Positions 7,100 through 15,036 are shown, counted from the stretch's first letter. The stretch is DNA of 15,205 bases from CAYZMH01 sp964479445 (GCA_964479445.1 CAYZMH010000080.1:1-15205); one strand, 5' to 3'. Notes: a model not told the origin generated them from the sequence alone. Numbers and translations: made by a program.

Positions 7100-7903
7100 T
7101 TAAACATTGAGCCAGCAGGTTAGTTTCATGATGAGCGCCCGGCTCTGGCCTCCGAATTCGGAAAGCCTGTAATTATCCGTATATACAATATAAAAATCAG
7201 AGACCGGCGCATACCGCCACTGCAGGCGCGCATTGATGTTCATGTTGTCCAGCTGCGTATTGTACTGCACCAGGGTCGCAAAATAGAGATTTCGTGCGAA
7301 TGTTAGCTCAAGACGGGGTCCTGCCAGCCAGTGGACGGCGCTGTTGTATGGCGGAAGCTGGTTGACCTGCGTGCGGTTGAGCTCCAGGGCCAGGTAGCCA
7401 AACGGACGAAACTGGTAGGCCGCATTGATAGACCCGTTCAGGTAAGGGCCGGTATAGAACCCGCCCCACTGTGCCCTGTATCCATAGGTAAAGGGTCTGC
7501 GGGGATCAGACCTGAAATACGAGAAGAAGTACCACCACGAGTAATCCGAACCGGCAGGTAACCGGATCCCGCCCGACCGGGACGGGTCGAAATCCCGGCG
7601 AAGGGATTAGGTTACGTACACGTTTCCCACGGGGTGGTAACATACAGCTCCAAGGTATATATAATCTTCATCATAGAGGATTCTCACCTCCGTGGGTAAG
7701 TCAGTCCGGGTGGTATCAATTGGAAACCGTTGCCAGAAACGGGTGGCTGCATCGGCGTTTTGCCAGTCCTTCTCCTCCAGTGCCCCGTCAAGACTGATTC
7801 CGGATTGCACCGGCCTGATCCGGATGCTCCTGGGTTCCTCCCTCTGGGCATGCAGGCTGGCGGCAGCCCATAATACAACAATCAATAGCAGACTTCTTAT
7901 CAT
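7100..7903 (-). pseudogene. Decayed DUF5916 / CBM9-like outer-membrane protein gene
   Basis: This is the remnant of a DUF5916 family gene, normally an exported protein of more than 700 residues with an N-terminal CBM9-like domain and a C-terminal beta-barrel. From ATG 7903 there is a signal peptide (MIRSLLLIVVLWAAASLHAQ) and the start of the CBM9-like domain (ISLDGALEEKDWQNADA, VRILYDEDYIYLGAVCY), then a TAA at 7609-7607. Reading continues in the same frame with SLRRDFDPSRS, which fits the family's continuation. It then jumps to the C-terminal barrel (YSWWYFFSYFRSDPRRPF through LTCWLNV) and ends with TAA 7102-7100. So one nonsense codon and one large internal deletion are visible; only about 266 codons remain. 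A TATATTTG at 7956-7949 resembles a -7 box, but I see no -33 partner. An unusual but functional short protein is possible, though unlikely. Confidence 0.85.
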
Positions 7904-8084
7904 CACGGTTCTTCGATCCTGCAATCGGGCAGGCGGGTAATCGGGAGACAAATATATAGAGAAAAGGGAAACCCGGAACATGGGGAAACCTATCCTGTAA
8001 CATCTGTACGCATTACTGCCTTCTTCATCAATGACCGGTCTGCGGAACCTGCTAACCAGGATTCTGATTACCCTGAACCATGTC

Positions 8085-9329
8085 TTACTTTTTTTCCCAG
8101 CGAACCGGGTGAGCTGCCAGGCGGGCATCTTTTGTCAGCAGTGCTTCAAAAGCATCAGGATCTCTCCAGGTGCTGTCCTGTTGTTCCCAGACTGAATAGA
8201 ACCGGTAAGACACCGGTTCGGCGGGCACTGCACTCATATTTACGGCATAGGTTTCGGTTATGCCCCGGCCCGAATCAGGGGTGGCAAAGGTCCCTGCAAA
8301 ATCATTTTCAGGCAGCATGATCCCCATACCCAGGATCGATCCGTCTTCTGACTGGGGGGCATGGGTATAGTATGCAACATAACCATTCCCGGGATCCGCC
8401 TCATACAGCTGATCGCTTTTTTTATTTACGATCCCTGTCGCAATATCGATATTTTCTTCAATTCCCTCATACATCACGCGATTGTCATAATAATGTGTTC
8501 CGGCCTGGATAGTCACCTTGTGTTGCACGTTGATCAGCGTGCCATTCATGCTCCAGTCGATGAAATCAAATTGAAAAATCGAACGTAACGGACCCTCCGT
8601 GAGAACATTACAGGTGCCCGGTCCGTTATCACCAATACGAAAAAGCGTATCGTTGTAGATCGCGGCGATGCTTCCCGCCCCCAGTGAACTACCCACTTTT
8701 AACACGTCCATGCCCCATTCAGGGTTGAAGGTGTGATAATCAGGATAATTCTTATATCCGACCTGGTCAAGGACCATCTCCCGGGTGGTTTTCCCGAAGA
8801 TATCCATCCCGTTACGCTGATCGTAATAGTTTCGGAAACCCACATGTTCGTTTTCAAAAGCGATACCTTCCATCTGGAAGAATTCAGCGGTGATCGTATT
8901 GACTGCATGCTTCAGGCGAATGGCTGAAGTCAACTCCCGGTGGTTGTTTTTCTTGTCTGCAAACCGTATGTTGGTCCGTGGAGTGAATTCAGGATACTCA
9001 CTCTTACCGCGGAACACCAGGTAGGCCTTTTTGAGCTCTGATTCCTCGTAATCAGTCATGATAAACAATTCGTCCCAGCGCTGATCATTGTCCATGTCAT
9101 CCACCTGGCAGGGCAGAGGAGTGCCGTCTTTTTTAACCAGCAGAGGAAGGAGAGAGTCTATTTCAGGAAGCGTGGTTATGCCGGAGATCTCTTCACGGGT
9201 GAGGATCAGTCCGGCATCGGTTCGGGCTTCATCCAGTGGGTTGATGAGATAAATCGCTGCGCCGTCGGGCCTTTGGCAGGCCATGAGCACAGAAACCACA
9301 AACAGAGAAAGGATTGTAATTTTTTTCAT
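8085..9329 (-). CDS. DUF4861 family lipoprotein
   Basis: A 414-residue DUF4861 family protein, a group known mainly from polysaccharide and uronate utilisation loci of Bacteroidota; I do not know a firmly established activity for it. It starts with a lipoprotein signal (lipobox LMAC, Cys18), so it is predicted to be anchored outside the cytoplasm. The family core is visible in CQVDDMDNDQRWDELFIM (74-91), the motif FRNYYDQRNGMDIFGKTT (165-182), EWGMDVLKVGSSLGAGS (204-220) and GPLRSIFQFDF. Neighbours on the same strand are kduD upstream (112-bp gap) and the DUF5916 remnant downstream. Its place beside kduD and kduI suggests action on uronate-containing oligosaccharides or monomers, which is an inference from context. 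Confidence 0.87.
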   Translation of the reverse strand: MKKITILSLFVVSVLMACQRPDGAAIYLINPLDEARTDAGLILTREEISGITTLPEIDSLLPLLVKKDGTPLPCQVDDMDNDQRWDELFIMTDYEESELKKAYLVFRGKSEYPEFTPRTNIRFADKKNNHRELTSAIRLKHAVNTITAEFFQMEGIAFENEHVGFRNYYDQRNGMDIFGKTTREMVLDQVGYKNYPDYHTFNPEWGMDVLKVGSSLGAGSIAAIYNDTLFRIGDNGPGTCNVLTEGPLRSIFQFDFIDWSMNGTLINVQHKVTIQAGTHYYDNRVMYEGIEENIDIATGIVNKKSDQLYEADPGNGYVAYYTHAPQSEDGSILGMGIMLPENDFAGTFATPDSGRGITETYAVNMSAVPAEPVSYRFYSVWEQQDSTWRDPDAFEALLTKDARLAAHPVRWEKK

Positions 9330-9441
9330 AATGGGGTAAGATTTGACAGGAGAAAAATCCGGATCCTGTTAATGTTAATATTACTAAAAGAAGATATAAT
9401 GAAGTTCAGCGCCCGTATTTATTAAATTCCATATACAATTA

Positions 9442-10230
9442 TTATTCATTCAATGGTTTACCAATGGTTGCCAGTATTCCGCCATCCACATAAAGGATGA
9501 TGCCATTCACAAAATCGGAGGCTTTTGAAGCGAGAAAAATGGCACTTCCTGCCAGGTCTGAAGGATCACCCCAGCGCCCGGCCGGCGTCCGGTTGATAAT
9601 GAAGTCATTCATAGGGTTTCCGTCTACCCTGATGGGTTCGGTCTGACTGGTAGCGAAGTAACCCGGACCAATCCCGTTGGCCTGGATATTGTATTTCGCC
9701 CATTCAGTGGTCATGCTTTTGGTGAGCATTTTCAATCCACCTTTGGCAGCTGCATAGGCCGACACCGTGTTTCGGCCCAGCTCACTCATCATGGAACAGA
9801 GGTTGATGATCTTGCCGCCTCCCCGTTCGATCATTCCCGGTACGATCGCTTTGGCCATGATAAACGGACCGGCCAGGTCTATATCGAGCACCTCTTTGTA
9901 ATCCTCCAGCTCCATCTCCAGGATGGGGGTTCGTTTAATAATACCGGCATTGTTCACAAGGATATCGATCGGTCCGACCTCCTTTTCCATTACCGGGATG
10001 GTCTTTTTTACCGCCTTTTCATCGGTTACATCCAGTTTATATACACTGGCATCAATCCCCCTGGAGGTATAGTGCGATTTTGCGGCCTTAAGCTTATCGG
10101 GCGACTTGCTGTTGATGATCAGCCTGGCCCCGGCTTCACCCAATCCGGTGGCTATGGCCATACCCAGACCGTGCGTTCCTCCGGTTACCAGCGCGGTTTT
10201 ACCGCTCAGGTTAAATAGTTGTACAGACAT
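9442..10230 (-). CDS. kduD: SDR oxidoreductase, KduD / gluconate 5-dehydrogenase type
   Basis: A classical short-chain dehydrogenase of 262 residues. It has the nucleotide-binding motif TGGTHGLG (16-23), NNAG (93-96) and the catalytic triad Ser146, Tyr159, Lys163 (YAAAK). Next to kduI and an aldolase, the expected reaction is reduction of 2,5-diketo-3-deoxygluconate to 2-keto-3-deoxygluconate (KduD). The sequence itself, however, recalls gluconate 5-dehydrogenase (IdnO): the CSMMSELGRNT stretch, RTPAGRWGDPSDL and SKASDFVNG are close to what I remember of IdnO. The family call is firm and the substrate is contextual. It starts at ATG 10230, 68 bp after the kduI stop, with a strong terminator in the gap. 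A TCATTTTG on the minus strand (10263-10256) is one mismatch from a -7 box and could give it its own promoter, with no -33 element seen. Confidence 0.88.
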   Translation of the reverse strand: MSVQLFNLSGKTALVTGGTHGLGMAIATGLGEAGARLIINSKSPDKLKAAKSHYTSRGIDASVYKLDVTDEKAVKKTIPVMEKEVGPIDILVNNAGIIKRTPILEMELEDYKEVLDIDLAGPFIMAKAIVPGMIERGGGKIINLCSMMSELGRNTVSAYAAAKGGLKMLTKSMTTEWAKYNIQANGIGPGYFATSQTEPIRVDGNPMNDFIINRTPAGRWGDPSDLAGSAIFLASKASDFVNGIILYVDGGILATIGKPLNE

Positions 10231-10261
10231 GGTAATGTATTTTAAATATTATAAATCAAAA

Positions 10262-10288
10262 TGAAAAAGACCGGGGCTGTGCCCCGGT
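10262..10288 (-). terminator. Rho-independent terminator or attenuator between kduI and kduD
   Basis: A perfect 8-bp stem (ACCGGGGC with GCCCCGGT, 10288-10281 and 10277-10270 on the minus strand) with a 3-nt loop is followed by CTTTTT. It begins 11 nt after the kduI stop. It should end most transcripts from the lacI-kduI promoter and reduce or separate kduD expression. Confidence 0.87.
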
Positions 10289-10298
10289 GCGCCTGATA

Positions 10299-11141
10299 TC
10301 ATCGTAGTTCGGTCGGACCGTATTTGTCCATGTCGGCATAATCCAGATTCTCACCGGCCATCCCCCAGATAAAGATGTAGTTGCTGGTGCCCGAGGCGGC
10401 ATGGATCGACCAGGGAGGGGAGATTACCGCCTGTTCGTTCTGCATCCAGATGTGGCGCGTCTCCTTCGGATTCCCCATAAAATGGCAAACCGCCTGTTCA
10501 TCAGGGACTTCAAAATAGAAGTATGCCTCCATCCTCCTGCTGTGCAGGTGCACCGGCATGGTGTTCCAGACACTTCCCGGCATCAGTTCGGTCATTCCCA
10601 TCTGCAGCTGGCAGGTCTGAACCACCGAATTAACCAATAACTTATTAATCCTTCTTTCGTTGGATGATTCCAACGAACCCAGTTCCATCACTTCCGCATC
10701 GTCCAGCGTCACATGTTTCACCGGGTATTCGGCGTGTGCCGGGGCCGAGTTGAAATAGAAATGGGCGGGAAGCGCATCCGTTTCGCTGCTGAACGACACC
10801 TCTTTTGAACCGCGTCCCACGTAGATCGCCTCCTTGTTCTTCAACGTGTGAGCTTTGCCGTCAATTATCACAGTGCCGGTACCACCTACGTTGATGATCC
10901 CCAGTTCCCGGCGTTCGCAAAAATAGCCGGCTTTCAGGGGGTCTATAGATTCCAGTTTTAGAGTCTCTTTGACCGGCATAGCCCCGCCTACGATCAGACG
11001 GTCGTTCAGTGTATACACCATATTGATGTCATCCGGCGACATCACTTTTTCAATGAGGAACTCCCCGCGAAGCCTTTCGGTGTCATACTGTCTGGCATCG
11101 TCGGGGTGATTGGAATACCTTAATTCATAATGTTGTGCCAT
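10299..11141 (-). CDS. kduI: 5-dehydro-4-deoxy-D-glucuronate isomerase KduI
   Basis: A cytoplasmic cupin-type isomerase that converts 5-keto-4-deoxyuronate, the product of unsaturated uronates released by lyases, into 2,5-diketo-3-deoxygluconate. The 280 residues match the usual length. Predicted zinc ligands are visible as His198, His200, Glu205 (VHLHSRRMEAYFYF) and His247 (SPPWSIHAASG), equivalent to His196, His198, Glu203 and His245 in the E. coli enzyme. Other family stretches are RLIVGGAMPV, ERRELGIINVGGTG, PGSVWNTMP, GNPKETRHIWMQNEQAVISP and FIWGMAGEN. It starts 16 bp after the lacI stop, so it shares the lacI promoter and operator, and it is followed by a terminator before kduD. Confidence 0.97.
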   Translation of the reverse strand: MAQHYELRYSNHPDDARQYDTERLRGEFLIEKVMSPDDINMVYTLNDRLIVGGAMPVKETLKLESIDPLKAGYFCERRELGIINVGGTGTVIIDGKAHTLKNKEAIYVGRGSKEVSFSSETDALPAHFYFNSAPAHAEYPVKHVTLDDAEVMELGSLESSNERRINKLLVNSVVQTCQLQMGMTELMPGSVWNTMPVHLHSRRMEAYFYFEVPDEQAVCHFMGNPKETRHIWMQNEQAVISPPWSIHAASGTSNYIFIWGMAGENLDYADMDKYGPTELR

Positions 11142-11157
11142 AGTTTTGTGTTTTAAT

Positions 11158-12192
11158 TTATGATTTATTCAATACGCGTCGTGTGGAACTCTCCCTGATA
11201 ATCAGTTCGGGTTCCAGTACCACTTTTTCGGGTGTACCCGGAACGGACAACCCTGTGATCTCCCCGAGGAACTGGGTGGCAACGGTTTGCCCCATGGTGA
11301 GCCCGCGCTGATCCACGGTGGTGAGCGGGGGATCCAGGTACCGGGTGAAGTCCTCGTTGGCAAAACCGGTGACCGCCAGCTCATCCGGAAGCCGGATACC
11401 TTTCGCACGAGCTGCTTCCAATACGCCCAGGGCAGTGAAATCCCCGGAGCATACCAGCGCATCAGGTCTGTTTTTCAGCTTCAAAATGGTACGCAGTGCC
11501 CGTTCCCCCCCTGCCCGGGTCATCTCCCCGGTGACGATCCACCGCTCATCCATCTCCAGTCCGGCTGCCCTGACGGCTTCCAGGTAACCTCTCCTTCGTT
11601 CGGCATATACATTGATATGCGAAGGGCCACCCACATGACCGATTTTCCGGAACCCCTGCTCTACCAGATGCTGTACCATATCGAAGGCCGCCCTGTAGTC
11701 GTTAATGACTACGGAGCGAACCGGGAAATCAGGTGGTACACGGTCAAAGAACAGGAGACGTACCTGGTTTTGCAACAACGCATCCAGGTGATCGTAGCGA
11801 TCGGTCTCCATGGAGAGCGACATCATGATACCATCCACTCGTGCATTGAGCAGGGTTGCAATGGAAGCGATCTCGTTTTCCAGCTTTTCATGGGTCTGAC
11901 AGATCATCAGGTTGTAACCCTGCCGGGTTAACTCCTCTTCGATCCCGCCAATCACATGGGCGAAAAAGCTCCTGTTGATCCGGGGCACAATCACTCCCAG
12001 GGTATTGCCCTTTCCCTTGCGAAGGGAGGCAGCCAGATGGTTGGGCTGGTAGTGGTATTTCTCGGCCAGCTCACGTACCTTCTTTCGGGTGGTCTCGCTG
12101 ATGCGTGGATGATCGTTCAGTGCCCTCGAAACAGTAGACGCCGAAATATTTAACTCCCTGGCAATGTCATGGATGGTAACGTGCTTTTTCAT
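11158..12192 (-). CDS. LacI-family transcriptional regulator of the uronate genes
   Basis: A LacI/GalR-family repressor of 344 residues. The N-terminal HTH is VTIHDIARELNISASTVSRAL (5-25), followed by the hinge helix PNHLAASLRKGKG (50-62) and a periplasmic-binding-like effector domain (TLGVIVPRINRSFFAHVIGG, VSRAL-type family layout, ending ELIIRESS). I chose ATG 12192 (MKKHVTIHD). The ATG at 12234 would add 14 residues encoded by the operator sequence and is not expected in the family. The operator 26 bp upstream of the start suggests autoregulation, and the identical site in front of eda suggests a small regulon. It is probably cotranscribed with kduI (16-bp gap). The effector is presumably a pathway intermediate such as KDG, which the sequence cannot show. 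Confidence 0.95.
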   Translation of the reverse strand: MKKHVTIHDIARELNISASTVSRALNDHPRISETTRKKVRELAEKYHYQPNHLAASLRKGKGNTLGVIVPRINRSFFAHVIGGIEEELTRQGYNLMICQTHEKLENEIASIATLLNARVDGIMMSLSMETDRYDHLDALLQNQVRLLFFDRVPPDFPVRSVVINDYRAAFDMVQHLVEQGFRKIGHVGGPSHINVYAERRRGYLEAVRAAGLEMDERWIVTGEMTRAGGERALRTILKLKNRPDALVCSGDFTALGVLEAARAKGIRLPDELAVTGFANEDFTRYLDPPLTTVDQRGLTMGQTVATQFLGEITGLSVPGTPEKVVLEPELIIRESSTRRVLNKS

Positions 12193-12217
12193 AAGTTTCA
12201 CCGTAAAATTACAAAAA

Positions 12218-12231
12218 TACAATCGATTGCA
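12218..12231 (-). promoter_or_regulatory. LacI-family operator in front of lacI-kduI
   Basis: The minus-strand TGCAATCGATTGTA is identical over 14 bases to the element in front of eda, with the palindrome CAATCGATTG at 12220-12229. A CAAATTTG on the minus strand (12239-12232) abuts it and is one mismatch from the TAnnTTTG -7 consensus, the same layout as at eda. I see no good -33 element. Confidence 0.75.
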
Positions 12232-12280
12232 CAAATTTGAATGGGTGATTATCCAAAGGAATCCAATCCTTTTTTTAATG

Positions 12281-12384
12281 TGTTTGTTCAGAAATGAAAG
12301 AGGTACAATCTGAATTAACTCTCCTGTGGCCGTACCTCTGTTTGCTTAGCAGGCCGGCAGGCTCACTCAAAAGGATAACAAACA
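12281..12384. repeat. Nested inverted repeats in the lacI / DUF5686 intergenic region
   Basis: Two perfect 8-bp inverted repeats are nested: TGTTTGTT (12281-12288) with AACAAACA (12377-12384), and inside it AGAGGTAC (12299-12306) with GTACCTCT (12332-12339). They lie downstream of the DUF5686 stop and upstream of the lacI promoter. On the minus strand the inner pair is followed by TTCATTT, so it may act as a weak terminator for DUF5686; a small structured RNA is another option. The loops are long (25 nt in the inner pair) and chance is not excluded. Confidence 0.35.
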
Positions 12385-12435
12385 GACCTTCATGGTTTTG
12401 CATGGTACGTTGACAGCACCGGGAGGCGGCCGAAA

Positions 12436-15036
12436 TCAAAACCTGAAATTCAACCGCAGTCCGGTTCCCTGGTATTTCCAGTCTTCGAACCCGGCAAAAA
12501 ATCCGATATCCAGCAGGAAGAGGATTTCGTTCAGACTGTATCCCAATTCCATGTGGTGATTGACCGATGGGGTTTTGAGGTATTTAACCATCAGCGATTC
12601 GGTCCAGAACCGTTCACTCACCCAGGGCAGCAGCTTGAGCAGCAGGAAGGAGGAGTTTAATTCGGTATGCGCACTTACATACCAGTCGCTTGTGGCAGCG
12701 CTGTAAAAATCCAGCAGCATGTATGCATCGGTAAATCCGTTCATATCAGCCAGCAGGGGAGCGGATTTAAAATGGGCAAGATCGGAAAAGTGCATGCTTT
12801 CGTTAAGCGGAAAAAAACCACCCTCCAGCTGATAGGTGAACGTGGAGAGCAAACCGGCTTCCATTTCATGGTAAACGCTTCCTTTCAGGTGGCTGTAGGA
12901 TGCCCACCCGGTGCTCTGCAGCGGAATGGCATGGCGGTAATTGATTGAAAAGGTAGGCCATTCCGATGACACCATGTGTTTGCGGCCTTCCACCAACCGG
13001 TAGGTATATTCGGGGGTGTATTCTATCCACACCTGCGCGGCAAAAAGCTTTGAATCATCATAGATGGGTGAATTCTGGTTATCGGCAGGGAAATTATCGG
13101 TAAAATCCTTCTGATCCCTGAAGAAGAATGAGAATTCATTGGTGTTTTGCAGCTGATTGCGGATCTCACCCACAGCCCTGGTGTAGAGCGTTAGTCCGTT
13201 TACTATATCAATCCGGTTTTCCAGCGTTGCGTTGATATTCTCATAGCGCTTGGTGTAATTCTCCCTGAAGAAAAGGCTGTACACGCTGTTGGTAAGTGAA
13301 GGAATGCCCGTATGCCGGTTGAAATCAAATGAGGTATAATCCATGTTCAGGGAGACCTTGGCCCTGCGCAAAGGTCCATAGAGCACATTGGAGTTCCAGG
13401 TAATGAGCGGAGCCTTGCGGTTAAATGCATACCCGGCCACCAGGTGGGAGCGGAACGTATGACTGGGATCAATCTTGTAATGCATCCGGAATTGCTGTGC
13501 ATAGTGCCATCCATCCACCGTATTGAACCCTGCCTGCTCGAGATCCAGCAAGCCCTCGTGCCTGAACCGGAGTTTCCGGTTTTTGTTGCGGTAGGTATGA
13601 CCTCTCAGGATATTCCGGAAGGGCCGGTTCCTGCGTCCCCGGCGTCGGACAGAATCGCCTTTCGGCCCCGACCTCAATTCCAGGATAGAGTCCCGCTCCT
13701 GCAATGTACCCATCTCCGCAGGGGTAAGAGGAACAGGGCGCACCCTGTCCCAGTAAGCTGAATCGGTATTAACGGCATTTCGTTCGACCGTGAAGTTGGT
13801 GGTCTTCACCTGCAACGACTCCTGATCGTCTTCGGAAGCTTCCACCTCTTTTTCCATCAGTTTGTTCAGCTTTGCCATGTCCCGGTTGTTCAACTCCTCC
13901 TTCTCCAGGATCTCCTGGATACGCTGCTGCTCCTTCGATGGCTCCCTTTTTTCTGGTTCCGATCCCTGCTTCTGCGAGGTCGATGCAAAATACGACTTGG
14001 GCAGATTGGGATTCAGTTCCACCTTTTCATACTCCAGCGATGAAACATAGGTCACATTGGCACGCACCCCGGCGATCTCCACGTTCATGTCAATCTTATG
14101 GCTCACCGGCAGCCAGGCATCCATGATCACGTTGGCGTAGAGTTGCTCAAGGTTCAGCGTTCCGGCTATCGTATTGATCTTCAGGTCAGAAGAGTGCAGG
14201 CACCAGAGATCCTCAACAATATAGATGTACCCTTCACACAGCTGCTGACTCTTCCGCTTGGGTGTCACCTTGATCTTGTCGATCATATGGGTACCCTGAA
14301 TGTAGGACCCCTCAAAACTGAAATTGTAATAGAAAAAAGCACTGCGCGCCAATGGTGAAACAAACCCCTCGATCTCTTCCTGGTACAGACTCGCATTCAC
14401 ATAATCCATGGGATTGACAGCCTCCGAATACCCCGGAATGGTATTTTGCGAGGCCACTATTTTCATGTCATAATTGTCCGGGGCCTGGTAGGTAACCTCA
14501 TTCAACGACTCAAGCATATAGGCCTTGTCCTCCTTCACCCGGATATCATTTACTTCAATGCGCTTTGCAATCGCACGCGGCAACCTGTCGAAAAGCGCCG
14601 TCCCCTTCATATAGATCTCAGCCTCGTAAGTCTTCACCTGGTTCAGGTGGTAATGCGCCAGTCCGATCACCTTGCGCATAATTCCATAGGCCGGATCTTC
14701 ACCCGAAGCAATCACCCTCACCTCCGGGATCATATAGGTCTGCGGCGGCAGCGTGATGCCCAACTCCACCATCTTATCATCCAGGGTCACCCTCTTTTTC
14801 ACCTCGCTATACCCCAGGCTCCGGAAGAATATGTGATAACTGCCAGAAGGTAACGGAAGAGAAAATTCCCCCAGCGCATTGGTCGTGGTACCCCGGGTAA
14901 GCTCTTTGATAAATATGGAAGCATAGGGGATGGACTGACCATCCTCATCTTGAATAGTTCCCTTTATTCCTTGTGCCCGGACCAACATCTGGCCCGACAG
15001 GAACACAATCAATGGCAGAATGAGGAGTCGTTTCAC
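12436..15036 (-). CDS. DUF5686 outer-membrane protein with carboxypeptidase-regulatory-like domain
   Basis: An 866-residue exported protein of the DUF5686 / carboxypeptidase-regulatory-like family, common in Bacteroidota and of unknown function. A signal peptide (1-21, ending VRAQ) is followed by a CarboxypepD_reg-like beta-sandwich (about 22-105: IKGTIQDEDGQSIPYASI, TTTNALGEFSLPLPSGSY, FRSLGY). Next comes the DUF5686 region (about 112-350), then a charged, probably coiled-coil linker (355-410) and an Arg-rich stretch (463-490). The C-terminal part alternates like outer-membrane beta strands and ends in Phe (LRLNFRF), as barrels do. The start codon is GTG at 15036: an in-frame TAG lies nine codons upstream, no ATG is available between them, and a GAGAAG motif precedes it. 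Its function is probably independent of the uronate genes, and a 243-bp gap separates it from the lacI start. Confidence 0.92.
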   Translation of the reverse strand: MKRLLILPLIVFLSGQMLVRAQGIKGTIQDEDGQSIPYASIFIKELTRGTTTNALGEFSLPLPSGSYHIFFRSLGYSEVKKRVTLDDKMVELGITLPPQTYMIPEVRVIASGEDPAYGIMRKVIGLAHYHLNQVKTYEAEIYMKGTALFDRLPRAIAKRIEVNDIRVKEDKAYMLESLNEVTYQAPDNYDMKIVASQNTIPGYSEAVNPMDYVNASLYQEEIEGFVSPLARSAFFYYNFSFEGSYIQGTHMIDKIKVTPKRKSQQLCEGYIYIVEDLWCLHSSDLKINTIAGTLNLEQLYANVIMDAWLPVSHKIDMNVEIAGVRANVTYVSSLEYEKVELNPNLPKSYFASTSQKQGSEPEKREPSKEQQRIQEILEKEELNNRDMAKLNKLMEKEVEASEDDQESLQVKTTNFTVERNAVNTDSAYWDRVRPVPLTPAEMGTLQERDSILELRSGPKGDSVRRRGRRNRPFRNILRGHTYRNKNRKLRFRHEGLLDLEQAGFNTVDGWHYAQQFRMHYKIDPSHTFRSHLVAGYAFNRKAPLITWNSNVLYGPLRRAKVSLNMDYTSFDFNRHTGIPSLTNSVYSLFFRENYTKRYENINATLENRIDIVNGLTLYTRAVGEIRNQLQNTNEFSFFFRDQKDFTDNFPADNQNSPIYDDSKLFAAQVWIEYTPEYTYRLVEGRKHMVSSEWPTFSINYRHAIPLQSTGWASYSHLKGSVYHEMEAGLLSTFTYQLEGGFFPLNESMHFSDLAHFKSAPLLADMNGFTDAYMLLDFYSAATSDWYVSAHTELNSSFLLLKLLPWVSERFWTESLMVKYLKTPSVNHHMELGYSLNEILFLLDIGFFAGFEDWKYQGTGLRLNFRF

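Noticed and set aside
7019..7100. A longer N-terminus for the isomerase-like lipoprotein and a small overlapping frame up to 7100
   Set aside because: The lipoprotein signal starts at 7018 or 7006; upstream residues do not fit a signal, and the small frame is a shadow.
7573..7600. A GC-rich stretch with a GTCGAAAT that resembles a tRNA T-arm
   Set aside because: There is no acceptor, D-arm or anticodon arm around it; it encodes RRDFDPSRS of the DUF5916 remnant on the other strand.
7904..8128. The N-terminal extension of the DUF5916 fragment up to 8128
   Set aside because: A signal peptide begins at the ATG at 7903; the extension is basic, unlike the family, and overlaps the end of the DUF4861 gene.
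8442..8453. A 12-bp palindrome AATATCGATATT
   Set aside because: It lies inside the DUF4861 coding sequence, encodes ordinary residues (ENIDIAT region), and its flanks differ from the lacI/eda operator.
12255..12277. A terminator-like hairpin on the plus strand (AAAGGA/TCCTTT followed by T residues)
   Set aside because: The stem is short and AT-rich, and no plus-strand gene ends nearby; it is not supported as a terminator.
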